64,000 nt of DNA from Rubripirellula tenax (GCF_007860125.1 NZ_SJPW01000001.1:248001-312000); one strand, 5' to 3'. Shown: positions 36,168 to 44,092, numbered from the stretch's first letter. Numbers and translations: made by a program. The notes: a model not told the origin generated them from the letters alone.

Positions 36168-36572
36168 TTAGTACGGAAACGAAGGTGGGTACGGAGAGTA
36201 AATAGTGATCGGGTTGATCGTTCGATAGAGCATATTGCCCACTCCGAGCGCGATCAAGCAGTACGCAACGAGGGCGGCGAAGAATACGATCATCACGACA
36301 GGTAGTCCACCGCGCGCCCATCCAATCCTCGGACCGAGAGGGAAGTTTGCCCAGGCTGACGCCAATGCGGAGACAACAAGGAGAGCCAGGAGGAAAAATG
36401 GCTCTGGCATCGTCGAACGCGTTAAGGCGAATAGAACCGTAACCAGCGAGTAGGCGCTCGTTATCACAGCGAGGCATTTGAAATTGCGCAACCGCGTTGA
36501 CGGGGGACTGTGGGCGGCGTCAAGTGAGCCACCTGTGGATTCCGGCGGGCTATATGGGTTGGGAGTCGTCAT
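36168..36572 (-). CDS. NPY-motif membrane protein (cassette)
   Basis: 134 residues starting MTTPNPYSPPES with a Pro/Ser-rich N-terminus and four membrane helices (FKCLAVITSAYSLVTVLFAL; FFLLALLVVSALASAW; LPVVMIVFFAALVAYCLIAL and a weaker end). Fourth NPY protein in the array. Confidence 0.72.
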   Translation of the reverse strand: MTTPNPYSPPESTGGSLDAAHSPPSTRLRNFKCLAVITSAYSLVTVLFALTRSTMPEPFFLLALLVVSALASAWANFPLGPRIGWARGGLPVVMIVFFAALVAYCLIALGVGNMLYRTINPITIYSPYPPSFPY

Positions 36573-36591
36573 GCAATCGGGCGCGCTTCAA

Positions 36592-36686
36592 TAGCAGAAC
36601 GGCACGCATCAGCGGGCCGGGACGGTTGATGCTCCATTTGTGAAAACTCGCAAGCCCGGCTCCGTTGCATGCGATGGTTCTGCTTT
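36592..36686 (-). repeat. attC-20
   Basis: AAC core 36598-36600, GTT core 36677-36679. Nearly the same inside as attC-15 (GGGCCGGGACGGTTGATG). It contains the 3' end of the next gene. Confidence 0.9.
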
Positions 36687-37142
36687 CTGTTCCTGTCGGA
36701 ATCCGCGTTTATTGAGAAAGCCTTCGATACGCCGTCGAATTTCCGACGCGTCCTGTGCGGGCGGGCCATTGACGGACAAAGTAACATCGCTCGGGTTCGT
36801 GACCGATTCGCCGCTAGAAAATAGTGACGAAAAGGATTCAATAATGTTTGGTTGGGGCGGATTAAAATCAGGCTCAATTACCTCAGCGTAGTATTCCATT
36901 CGGCGTTCCATTTCAGCCTTCGCTTCTGGCGACATCGCTCGGTAACGATCTACGAATTTCTTCCGGCCTTGAATGGTGCCAAGTTCTGGAACGAAGAATC
37001 CACCGGAGTCTTCAGCAATCTCCTCTGCGGCAAAGTAAACGTCTCGCTTGTAGTTAAGACCACGCACCCACCATCCAAGTGCGAACATCGCGGGCAAAGC
37101 AAGCAACGAAAGCAGTCCGAATCGAGGAAGTCGTTGTTTCAT
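36609..37142 (-). CDS. single-pass membrane hypothetical protein (cassette), C-terminus encoded by attC
   Basis: 177 residues (MKQRLPRFGLLSLLALPAMF). One N-terminal membrane or signal helix, then a soluble region (KKFVDRYRAMSPEAKAEMERRM) and an Ile/Ser/Pro-rich part. The last ~25 residues are translated from inside attC-20 because the stop lies beyond its inner arm, so a non-native tail is added. Confidence 0.65.
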   Translation of the reverse strand: MKQRLPRFGLLSLLALPAMFALGWWVRGLNYKRDVYFAAEEIAEDSGGFFVPELGTIQGRKKFVDRYRAMSPEAKAEMERRMEYYAEVIEPDFNPPQPNIIESFSSLFSSGESVTNPSDVTLSVNGPPAQDASEIRRRIEGFLNKRGFRQEQKAEPSHATEPGLRVFTNGASTVPAR

Positions 37143-37176
37143 TCAGGCATCACAGCAAGAGTCTGGATTACGTCTA

Positions 37177-37268
37177 TAGCAGAACGCTACCAATCACCGA
37201 GTCGCGACGGTTGATTTACCATTGGAAATCTGCATGTTCGCGACTTCGGTGCATTGTTTTGTTCGTCG
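37177..37268 (-). repeat. attC-21
   Basis: AAC core 37183-37185, GTT core 37261-37263. Right arm GTTCGTCG pairs with CGACGAAC of attC-22. Confidence 0.88.
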
Positions 37269-37277
37269 AGGAATCAA

Positions 37278-37478
37278 ATGGAAATCACCTTGAGTTTGTA
37301 CAATGTGGCGTTTTGGGCGGCGATTTTCTTCACCGGATTCGGCGCGTTGCTGGGGTTAATGGGCGTCTGGATCAATGAATTTTGGAGGTCAGAAACGTGC
37401 ATCAAACTACTGTTGACCGATGCGATTTTCGCAGGAACGTCGATCCTCGTCGCAGCCATGACTAAGTGGCTCGGTTGA
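37278..37478 (+). CDS. small two-helix membrane protein (cassette, antisense to the array)
   Basis: 66 residues from the ATG at 37278, with GAGGA eight bases upstream overlapping attC-21's right arm. Two membrane helices (VAFWAAIFFTGFGALLGLMG; LLTDAIFAGTSILVAAM). No family recognised. Confidence 0.65.
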   Translation: MEITLSLYNVAFWAAIFFTGFGALLGLMGVWINEFWRSETCIKLLLTDAIFAGTSILVAAMTKWLG

Positions 37479-37482
37479 TCCT

Positions 37483-37583
37483 TCGACGAACGATCGCGGT
37501 CACCGAGCCGCGGCGAAAGAGTTGAAACTAAAACCCAAAAACGCGACCTCCGCGGCTTCGGTGGACCGCTTGGTTCCGCGTCT
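37483..37583 (-). repeat. attC-22
   Basis: AAC core 37489-37491, GTT core 37573-37575. Right arm GTTCCGCG pairs with CGCGGAAC of attC-23. Confidence 0.85.
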
Positions 37584-37946
37584 CCGTGGAGCGATGATGG
37601 CCATCGATTTTGAATTATGGTACCCGATTGGAATCGCCGTGGGGATATTTTGCAGTCGAGTCGTCAGGCGTTGGACAATAGCAGGCGTCGGATTGCTGGA
37701 AGCACGCTGGTCGCAATCGGCATCAGCCGCCAAGAGAGTTTGAATCACTATGTCCGAAATGTCAGCCAAGTCGACCGCACAACTGAGCTCCTACCATCAC
37801 GAATCAATAAAACGCGGAGTGGCGGAGAAACGCGGAGAGATGAGCGAAATCAATTCGACAGGCGTCGGACGTCAGGCGCTGGTTCTATAAGCTTGGGCGT
37901 CACCAGTTCAACAACCTTCGATCCGACAAACGCAATTTGCTTTGGT
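37584..37946 (-). other. cassette with CAGGCGTYGG repeats and a short ORF
   Basis: The plus strand has a 48-codon frame from 37597 (listed separately). CAGGCGTTGG and CAGGCGTCGG occur at 37663-37692 and again near 37859-37880. The rest has no gene-like sequence. Confidence 0.5.
37597..37743 (+). CDS. possible short membrane peptide in a cassette
   Basis: 48 codons from an ATG with GGAG five bases upstream. It begins MAIDFELWYPIGIAVGIF with one hydrophobic stretch, but the second half runs through the CAGGCGT repeats and looks non-coding. Perhaps a truncated gene. Confidence 0.3.
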   Translation: MAIDFELWYPIGIAVGIFCSRVVRRWTIAGVGLLEARWSQSASAAKRV

Positions 37947-38041
37947 CCGCGGAACGTCTAAAATCACCCGGTCGCGACGAGCGATTCTCCATTGTCAAAA
38001 CGCCCGACTTCGCGACTCGGGTGCATTTTTTGGTTATTGGC
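37947..38041 (-). repeat. attC-23
   Basis: AAC core 37953-37955, GTT core 38033-38035. Right arm GTTATTGG pairs with CCAATAAC of attC-24. Confidence 0.86.
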
Positions 38042-38453
38042 CGTCTGTGGATGGGACGTTGACGCCGGCACCACCGCCGGCATTGATGCAGTCGGGTGGA
38101 GACAGGCCGAGGAAGTCGGCGAATTGAGTGGCGATCGGCAGAACGTAGTCGGAGGAATCTTCGTCGAATGGAGCCGGAATGATGTACGGCATATCTTCAG
38201 GTGCAATGGAATAGTTGTACAGTGTTTTGGCAATGATTTCCTCTAGCAGGTATTGATGCGTCAAACGCTCGTCACCTCGCCGCTCTGCGCGTAAAGTTTT
38301 GTGACGAATAGCCTGGAACAAAGCGTAGCACTTTCGCCAGTATTGAGGCATGACGGCGTACCGTCGTAGTTTTCGGTACGTTGAAAACCGTTTGTCACAC
38401 AGTTCAGCAAAATGGTCCAAGACGGCGACGATCTGGTCAGGTGTTGGCTTCAC
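38034..38453 (-). CDS. hypothetical protein (cassette)
   Basis: 139 residues from a GTG ([19 protein letters not shown]); the longer frame to 38510 starts in attC-24. Helical, with [20 protein letters not shown] and a C-terminus of [20 protein letters not shown]. No family recognised. Confidence 0.65.
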   Translation of the reverse strand: MKPTPDQIVAVLDHFAELCDKRFSTYRKLRRYAVMPQYWRKCYALFQAIRHKTLRAERRGDERLTHQYLLEEIIAKTLYNYSIAPEDMPYIIPAPFDEDSSDYVLPIATQFADFLGLSPPDCINAGGGAGVNVPSTDGQ

Positions 38454-38463
38454 GGTTGCTAGG

Positions 38464-38558
38464 TGCCAATAACGTCCGCCGTCACCGGGTACGGCAGGTT
38501 GATTTTCCATTTGTAAACGCGCGATGCCGTACTCCGGTGCACGGCATGGTTACCACCG
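38464..38558 (-). repeat. attC-24
   Basis: AAC core 38471-38473, GTT core 38549-38551. Right arm GTTACCAC only partly pairs with TGGGGTAAC of attC-25, one of few imperfect pairs. Confidence 0.88.
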
Positions 38559-38563
38559 CGTTT

Positions 38564-39124
38564 TTAGTCCGTGTCAGTGACGCAGATGATCCACCATCGA
38601 CGGACGGGAGGGTCTAGGACCAACAGCGTAACGTCCCATGCGACACCGCAAAACCAAGGCGCCCAATCGTCGTAAGTTCGGTATGCAATCAGATGTTCGT
38701 TTGGCCCGTCGGACAGAGCATTGACGAAGTCACGCGACATTGCACGAGCATCAATCGGATTGACATTCGAGTCATGGTAAGCGCCGCTAGAACGAATGAG
38801 GTGCGTGATCTCGCCCTCAAGCGTGTATCCACCGAGCCGAGCAAATGTAAGGGAGTCAGCGTCAATCGAGATTTGCAGTTCCGGATCGAGGTTACGCAGG
38901 ATTGGGTGTGACAACATGGAGCGAGCAGGTTGCCATTCGCCGCGAAGATCGTCAGACATCGCCCCGTCAAATTCGTGTGCCAAACGTGGCGTAAAGCACC
39001 CGACGAGCACGCCCCCATTCATGTGTGTGCGAGAAACCGCATCCACCACAGCATCAATGCGTGAGTCATTGACATCGACGACTCGATATTGAACTGCGTC
39101 CCACGTTTGCATTTCAGATGTCAT
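38564..39124 (-). CDS. hypothetical protein (cassette)
   Basis: 186 residues (MTSEMQTWDAVQYRVVDVND; an ATG four codons in is possible). Mixed alpha/beta, with VLVGCFTPRLAHEFDGAMSD and WFCGVAWDVTLLVLDPPVRR. No family recognised. Confidence 0.65.
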   Translation of the reverse strand: MTSEMQTWDAVQYRVVDVNDSRIDAVVDAVSRTHMNGGVLVGCFTPRLAHEFDGAMSDDLRGEWQPARSMLSHPILRNLDPELQISIDADSLTFARLGGYTLEGEITHLIRSSGAYHDSNVNPIDARAMSRDFVNALSDGPNEHLIAYRTYDDWAPWFCGVAWDVTLLVLDPPVRRWWIICVTDTD

Positions 39125-39127
39125 TCA

Positions 39128-39224
39128 GTGGGGTAACGGCGGCGTTGACCGGGCGACGCCAATGTGGTGACCATTTGTAATCGCCGCATGCGTCGCTCCG
39201 TGTCCAACGCATGGTTCGTTGGTA
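39128..39224 (-). repeat. attC-25
   Basis: AAC core 39135-39137, GTT core 39214-39216. Right arm GTTCGTTG pairs with CAACGAAC of attC-26. Confidence 0.86.
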
Positions 39225-39515
39225 TTTGGAGTTGGACAGGGCGACCATCGCCCTCGTCGTTCCTTAAAGTCTAGCGAGGTGTTTGACCCGCAGCAAATCC
39301 GGTCGGTCTCAACCGGTCGGCCAACACCCGCTGGGCAACAGAAAATGCTACGACCTGGGCGTGATGTGGTCAAGTTCACGCTTGCACCCGGCAACAGTAT
39401 GCGACAGCGAGACAATCGATCCATCAAATCAAGCACCAGCAAAACAAACGTCTTGATCGATCTTCCGCACCATCGAGGCGCCGCGTTCAAAACAGTTCGA
39501 GTTGGTTAGCTCAAT
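39225..39515 (-). other. cassette with uncertain coding content
   Basis: A minus frame from 39490 and a plus frame from 39219 both stay open, but neither looks protein-like and both cross an attC. I treat this cassette as undecided. Confidence 0.35.
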
Positions 39516-39609
39516 TCAACGAACGTCTCACATCACCGGGTGGCGGCGATTGACGTGATTCCAAAGAAACGTGACCACCGCCACTCCGGTGCATGTGTTG
39601 GTTATCGGC
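39516..39609 (-). repeat. attC-26 (shared type)
   Basis: AAC core 39522-39524, GTT core 39601-39603. Nearly identical to attC-27 and attC-34 (GTCTCACATCACCGGG...CACTCCGGTGCATGTGTT); each lies on the low-coordinate side of a repeated non-coding cassette. Confidence 0.93.
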
Positions 39610-39980
39610 ATTTATGGACGGGCGTTGATCGAGTGCCGGGCAGTGACGACCACGCCGCCACAGTTTAGCGGGCGCTGGTTCACGCGGCAAGCAATCGGGC
39701 ATTGACCGGGTCGGCAAGTAAACGGGCATTGTCATACGACGGCGTTTACAGACGGTAAACGAAGAATCAATAACGTTGTCGTTGGATCAGCAAACGACAG
39801 CAGCGAATACGGTCAAGGAATGTTGGCGGCGTGGGTTGTGGCAATCGTCAACGGAGGATCAAGACGTTTGAATCGCCGAATTGCTAACACAAGAGCCGAA
39901 CGACAATCGTACGACCGAGCGTTGCAGCAATCGCCTGTGCAACCAAACGCGTTTAACATACGAGGAGTCAGTCCGATAAC
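39601..39980 (-). repeat. non-coding repeated cassette, copy 2
   Basis: Related over its full length to copies at 25166, 40057 and 43628. It holds CGGCATTTATGGACGGGCG at the left end, two CGGCAAGYAAWCGGGCATTG units, and GAGTCAGTCCGATAAC at the right end. Confidence 0.88.
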
Positions 39981-40065
39981 GTCTCACATCACCGGGTGGC
40001 GGCGATTGACGTGATTTTAAAGAAACGTGACCACCGCCACTCCGGTGCATGTGTTTGTTATCGGC
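39972..40065 (-). repeat. attC-27 (shared type)
   Basis: AAC core 39978-39980, GTT core 40057-40059. Differs from attC-26 at only a few positions, one being TTTTAAAG for TTCCAAAG in the centre. Confidence 0.93.
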
Positions 40066-40440
40066 ATTTATGAACGGGCATTGGTCGAGCATCGGGCAGC
40101 GGTTGCCACGCCGCCACAGTTTAGCGGTACGTGGTTCACGCGGCAAGCAATTGGGCGTTGATCGGGTCGGCAAGTAAACGGGCATTGTCTTTCGACGGCG
40201 CTTGTTAACGGTAAGCGAAGGATCGAAAACGTTGTCGTTGGATCAGCAAACGACAACAGCAAACACGATCAAGGACTGCGAGCGGCGCGGGGTGTAGCAG
40301 TCGCGAACGGAGGATTAAGGCGTTTGGATTGCAAATTCGCTAACGCAAATGCAGAACGAAAAATTTACACTCGAGCGTTGCAGTAATCGCTAGTGCAAGC
40401 GTCAAACACCTGAGACGTCAGTCCGATAACGCTAGTGATC
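40057..40440 (-). repeat. non-coding repeated cassette, copy 3
   Basis: Directly adjacent to copy 2, so the two form a tandem pair of complete cassettes. It is the most diverged in its last third (GCTAGTGCAAGCGTCAAACA). Confidence 0.86.
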
Positions 40441-40517
40441 ACGGGGCCGGAACCAGTGATCTAACCATTTGAAAACGCACGCAAGTCCGGCTCCCGTGCA
40501 TCACATTGTTATCGGGC
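40432..40517 (-). repeat. attC-28
   Basis: AAC core 40438-40440, GTT core 40508-40510. Inner arms are GATCACGGGG and CTCCCGTGCA. At about 86 bases it is among the shortest sites. Confidence 0.86.
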
Positions 40518-40522
40518 TAATT

Positions 40523-40774
40523 ATGGGTGCAACAAAGCAAGCACAGCTAGAGGAAATGGATTGGGAATCGTCGATCCATGTTGAGAACTTCATGCGTGCC
40601 AATGGCGTGGAAGTCGCGAAGTACGATCCGTCGCAGTTCGGGTTCTGCATCATTGACGTGGCGGGGAGCAAGGTGCAAGGCAGGTTGCAGGTCAATTTGT
40701 CTTTGACGCGGCGAGAAGCGGTTGGCTTGCTTCGCGGGCTTGGTATACCAGCTCTCGATGAAATGGCGGGCTAG
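40523..40774 (+). CDS. hypothetical protein (cassette, antisense to the array)
   Basis: 83 residues from the ATG at 40523 (MGATKQAQLEEMDWESSIHV), just after attC-28. A compact alpha/beta protein with FGFCIIDVAGSKVQGRLQVN and a helical end (TRREAVGLLRGLGIPALDEM). Its stop is next to attC-29. No family recognised. Confidence 0.65.
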   Translation: MGATKQAQLEEMDWESSIHVENFMRANGVEVAKYDPSQFGFCIIDVAGSKVQGRLQVNLSLTRREAVGLLRGLGIPALDEMAG

Positions 40775-40870
40775 TCCCGATAACGCTGGCGTTCACCGGG
40801 CCGCGGCGAACGACTTTCCATTGCCAAACCGCTCGGCTCCGCGGCTCCGTGTGCAACGCTTGGTTATGCA
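40775..40870 (-). repeat. attC-29
   Basis: AAC core 40782-40784, GTT core 40863-40865. Right arm GTTATGCA pairs with TGCATAAC of attC-30; the match extends two bases further. Confidence 0.9.
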
Positions 40871-40873
40871 ACT

Positions 40874-41470
40874 CTACATCTTGAGGCGGCCTTCGTCAGC
40901 ATCAGTGCCGCGAGTATCCGGATCGGGCCAACAGTACGCACCATTGCTATGCTCGTCAATGCGCAACACGCAACTTGGTGCTAGGGGAAGACCGTCAAAT
41001 ACGCCTTTGTCCCGAGCCGAAAGCAATGCGTCACGTAGGGCATCGCCTATCAGTCCAGCCAACAAATTAGTGATTCGTTCTTCCGCCTCGCCGTCGTCAT
41101 CGGGCTCAGAATGGGGTTCAATGACCTTTGAATCTCCATCAACGGTGGTGACAGTAACCGCACTGTGAATCTCCTCATCAAAAAGTGATTCGTAAGCATC
41201 AAGCCATTCGTCGATGTCGCAATCGCAATCCAAGCGGTTCTCTTCAATGTGTAACTGCCAATTGCCATCAAACGCTGCCGAGCCTGATGATCGAGTGTCG
41301 AAAACGAGGGCGACCCAAGCATCTTGATCGAACTGAAACCCAAGCGTTATTTGCTCAATTGGATCGCCAGCATCACCGGGACCGTCATTGGTTGACGAAT
41401 CAAATTCTTCGCAACGTTTCACGATTTCCGCGGCAATTGGGGCAACGAATTTCGGGAGATCTAGGTTCAT
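40874..41470 (-). CDS. hypothetical acidic protein (cassette)
   Basis: 198 residues (MNLDLPKFVAPIAAEIVKRC). Very acidic (CDCDIDEWLDAYESLFDEEI; EPHSEPDDDGEAEER) with a helical C-terminal part. Stop beside attC-29. Resembles immunity-type proteins in composition only. Confidence 0.65.
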   Translation of the reverse strand: MNLDLPKFVAPIAAEIVKRCEEFDSSTNDGPGDAGDPIEQITLGFQFDQDAWVALVFDTRSSGSAAFDGNWQLHIEENRLDCDCDIDEWLDAYESLFDEEIHSAVTVTTVDGDSKVIEPHSEPDDDGEAEERITNLLAGLIGDALRDALLSARDKGVFDGLPLAPSCVLRIDEHSNGAYCWPDPDTRGTDADEGRLKM

Positions 41471-41480
41471 GGTTCACTTT

Positions 41481-41576
41481 GTTGCATAACGTGGACGATC
41501 ACGTGGCCGCCGTGAGCGATTGACCACTTGAAACGACGTATCTCGGCGGCTCAGGTGCATCGTATGGTTCGTAGCG
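41481..41576 (-). repeat. attC-30
   Basis: AAC core 41488-41490, GTT core 41567-41569. Right arm GTTCGTAG pairs with CTACGAAC of attC-31; the match covers ten bases. Confidence 0.86.
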
Positions 41577-41926
41577 TACACGGCAGACCGCGAATTCATA
41601 CGCGCCGCGTGCGTGCGGCATCGGATCATCGTATCCCGTCCCCAAAAGAGCCGCAAGCTATTTCGGGCGTTGTTCGCCAGGCGTTGGACCTCAGGCGATA
41701 GACATCAGGCGTTGGGCTTCAGGCGTTGGGATCAGAGACAGATTGAGACGTTGGGTTTGAGCACTCACTTCGGGCGTCAGATTCAAGCGTTGGGATAAGA
41801 CACCGATAGAGACGTTGGGTTTGATTACTCACATCGGGCGTTAGATTCAGGCACACTTGTCAGGCGTAGCATTCGAGCAATGAACGCGAGCATGTCGAGC
41901 GAGTGGTCGGTCCAACGGGCACTACA
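41577..41926 (-). other. non-coding cassette made largely of GGCGTTGG-type repeats
   Basis: Between 41677 and 41865 at least nine units contain GGCGTTGG, GACGTTGG, GGCGTCAG or close variants, spaced 15-30 bases. A longer unit (GATTCAAGCGTTGGGAT and TAGAGACGTTGGGTTTGA) occurs twice. No gene. Confidence 0.7.
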
Positions 41927-42025
41927 CGCTACGAACGTTAGGCATCACCGGGTGCCGGGAGAAAACATTGATTACAAAAGAAAGCGACCCACCGGCACTC
42001 CGTGTGCATGCCATTGTTATGCAGA
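41927..42025 (-). repeat. attC-31
   Basis: AAC core 41934-41936, GTT core 42016-42018. Right arm GTTATGCA includes the ATG of the next gene and pairs with TGCATAAC of attC-32. Confidence 0.86.
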
Positions 42026-42396
42026 TTCTGGAGTTCATCGACGCCGAAGAATTGCACGGATTGATCTGGTGGCGAACGGACGGCGAGTATGCACCGATTA
42101 CGTTTTGGACGAACAGCAACGACCTGCTGGCTTGGGGATGTGCTGACGGTGAGGAGATCAACGAAGAAACATTGCCGCTATTGAAGCGATCCGTTGAGGA
42201 TTGCAAGGCGATTGATCCGGTGTGCGGAGCAATCACAGGCTGCGAGCTGTTTGCGTGCCGAATGAACAAGATGCGACCGCAAGGCGCGGCGTATCCGAAA
42301 GAACGTGAGTTGTGGCATTTGTTTGATGCGTGCGGACCGGAGCGGGAAGTTGGCACAGGCAATCCATACAAACCGGGCGAATACAAGTCTGCATAA
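42019..42396 (+). CDS. hypothetical protein (cassette, antisense to the array)
   Basis: 125 residues. The ATG lies within the right arm of attC-31 and the stop TAA within the left arm of attC-32, the tightest fit in the array. Acidic, with LIWWRTDGEYAPITFWTNSN and several Cys in the second half (CKAIDPVCGAITGCELFAC). No family recognised. Confidence 0.68.
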   Translation: MQILEFIDAEELHGLIWWRTDGEYAPITFWTNSNDLLAWGCADGEEINEETLPLLKRSVEDCKAIDPVCGAITGCELFACRMNKMRPQGAAYPKERELWHLFDACGPEREVGTGNPYKPGEYKSA

Positions 42397-42482
42397 CGCT
42401 ACGCGTAACCGGGCACGCGCGAAAGATTCTCAACTTCAAAGACGCCGACTCGCGTGCTCCGGTTCACGCGATGGTTACCCGC
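42389..42482 (-). repeat. attC-32
   Basis: AAC core 42395-42397, GTT core 42474-42476. Right arm GTTACCCG pairs with attC-33. Confidence 0.88.
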
Positions 42483-42960
42483 TGTCTTGGTTCGACTTGA
42501 TGTCAAGCACGAGTTTGGATCCAAAAGCGGAAAAGCCGGCCGAATCAAACAGCCCGCGAGCCGCAGCGTTGAACGCCCAGACATCGAGAACCACACGAGG
42601 CAGCCCCAGTTTAGCCGAGATTAAGGTCGCGTCGTCAAGAAGACATTTTCCGACGCCGCGTCGACGATACTTGGGATCAACCTCGATCTGATGTAAATGC
42701 CCGAAACGTTGTGGATGCTTGAATATTGATTCGGGAGTTGATTCAGTAGCAAGTATGTAGTGGCCGACGATTTCGGTCGAGTCGCAAGCAACACGAATTG
42801 TGATGTCCGGCTTTGCGAGTGATGCGCTGAGGTGCGAAACTGCTTCCGCGCGGGTGAAGCGGCGGTAAATGGACGGGTACGCATCGGCGTGGAGACACTG
42901 AACGCGAACCAGCGCGTCGGCGATGCAGCCAATGTCACGGTCCGATGCGTCACGAATCAT
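42475..42960 (-). CDS. GNAT acetyltransferase (cassette)
   Basis: 161 residues. The acetyl-CoA loop is in HQIEVDPKYRRRGVGKCLLD, preceded by a beta-strand with substrate-side residues (IVGHYILATE) and followed by LPRVVLDVWAFNAAARGLFDSAGF. Complete single-domain GNAT. Acetyl acceptor unknown. Stop TAA in attC-32. Confidence 0.88.
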   Translation of the reverse strand: MIRDASDRDIGCIADALVRVQCLHADAYPSIYRRFTRAEAVSHLSASLAKPDITIRVACDSTEIVGHYILATESTPESIFKHPQRFGHLHQIEVDPKYRRRGVGKCLLDDATLISAKLGLPRVVLDVWAFNAAARGLFDSAGFSAFGSKLVLDIKSNQDSG

Positions 42961-42972
42961 TGCGTCGGTTCT

Positions 42973-43069
42973 GTCGGGTAACGTTACCCGTCACCGGGCC
43001 GGGAAAGAAAAGTCAACCATTGCCAAAACGCTCGCAAGCCCGGCTCCGGTGCACGGGATGGTTCGCCGA
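42973..43069 (-). repeat. attC-33
   Basis: AAC core 42980-42982, GTT core 43061-43063. Resembles attC-6 and attC-35 inside (CGTCACCGGGCCGGGAAAG). Right arm pairs with attC-34. Confidence 0.9.
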
Positions 43070-43070
43070 A

Positions 43071-43523
43071 TCATTGTTCGGAGAGGTCGGCATGTGTCGA
43101 TCTCGCCGACCTAATGCAGATGTGATGCGAAGACCAAGCATACAGCGCGGTTGTTGCGATTCCAATTACGGCCATAACTTCGACTGAGAACACACCGAAA
43201 CGAATCGGTTCCGTCAATCCCACGCTGTCGCGTTCGTACCAGTCGTGAGTCAGACGGTTGTAATACATCGAATATGTAACGCCGAAGCAGAATGCCCATG
43301 CGAGCGACAATGGGTAGTGCATCATAGATGCAGCAACCCAAGTCATCTGAAACCTGCGCTGCAACAATGCCGTCAGCGGAAGTGGTAACGCTAGCGCGAC
43401 AATGGTCAATCCGAATTCTCGGATGGATACGAAAAACTTGGCGAAGGCAAAATGAAGTGCAACAATCAAAATCAACGCAAAGAGATCACGGGTGCCGAGC
43501 TGTCGAACGGTTGCCTTAGCCAT
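43071..43523 (-). CDS. polytopic membrane protein (cassette)
   Basis: 150 residues (MAKATVRQLGTRDLFALILI). Four membrane helices. The tail (HHICIRSARSTHADLSEQ) is cytoplasmic. No NPY start and no family recognised. Confidence 0.7.
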   Translation of the reverse strand: MAKATVRQLGTRDLFALILIVALHFAFAKFFVSIREFGLTIVALALPLPLTALLQRRFQMTWVAASMMHYPLSLAWAFCFGVTYSMYYNRLTHDWYERDSVGLTEPIRFGVFSVEVMAVIGIATTALYAWSSHHICIRSARSTHADLSEQ

Positions 43524-43542
43524 TTCGGTAGAGATTCTTTTG

Positions 43543-43637
43543 TCGGCGAACGTCTCACATCACCGGGAGGCGGCGATTGACGTGATTCCAAAGAAACGTG
43601 ACCACCGCCACTCCGGTGCATGTGTTGGTTATCGGCA
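43543..43637 (-). repeat. attC-34 (shared type)
   Basis: AAC core 43549-43551, GTT core 43628-43630. Nearly identical to attC-26 and attC-27, and likewise on the low-coordinate side of a repeated non-coding cassette. Confidence 0.93.
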
Positions 43638-44006
43638 TTTATGAACGGGCGTTGGTCGAGCGCTGGGCAGTGGATAACGCGCCGCCACAGTTTAGTGGGC
43701 GATGGTTCACGCGGCAAGCAATCGGGCGTTGACCGGGTCAGCAAGTAAACGGGCATTGCATCCAACGGTCCCAGCAGACGGTATACGAAAGATCGAAAAC
43801 GTTGTCGTTGGATCAGCAAACGACAACAGCGAGCAACATCAAGGATTGCGAGCGGCGTGGGTTGTGGCAATCGCCAACGGAGGATTAAGGCGTTTGAATC
43901 GGCGAGCAACTAACGCAAGAGCCGAAAGACGCGCCTAAAACCAAGCGTTGCAGCAATCGTTTGTGCAAGCAAACACGCGGAACATCTGAGGAGTCAGTCC
44001 GATAAC
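43628..44006 (-). repeat. non-coding repeated cassette, copy 4
   Basis: About 3.2 kb from copies 2 and 3. Its last third (GTTGCAGCAATCGTTTGTGC, then AACATCTG) is closest to copy 1, so the copies probably spread as cassettes. Confidence 0.88.
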
Positions 44007-44092
44007 GTTGCCCGTCACCGGGCCGGGAAAGTTGATTGACCATTCGTGAAACCCCGCAAGCCCGGCTCCGGTGCACGGGATGGTTACCCGTC
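43998..44092 (-). repeat. attC-35
   Basis: AAC core 44004-44006, GTT core 44083-44085. Left arm CCGATAAC; right arm GTTACCCG pairs with attC-36. Confidence 0.9.

Noticed and set aside
39511-39735. gene beginning MPVYLPTRS in the repeated cassettes
   Set aside because: The frame is short, continues through the attC to unrelated ends in each copy, and substitutions among copies do not look codon-constrained; kept only as an observation.
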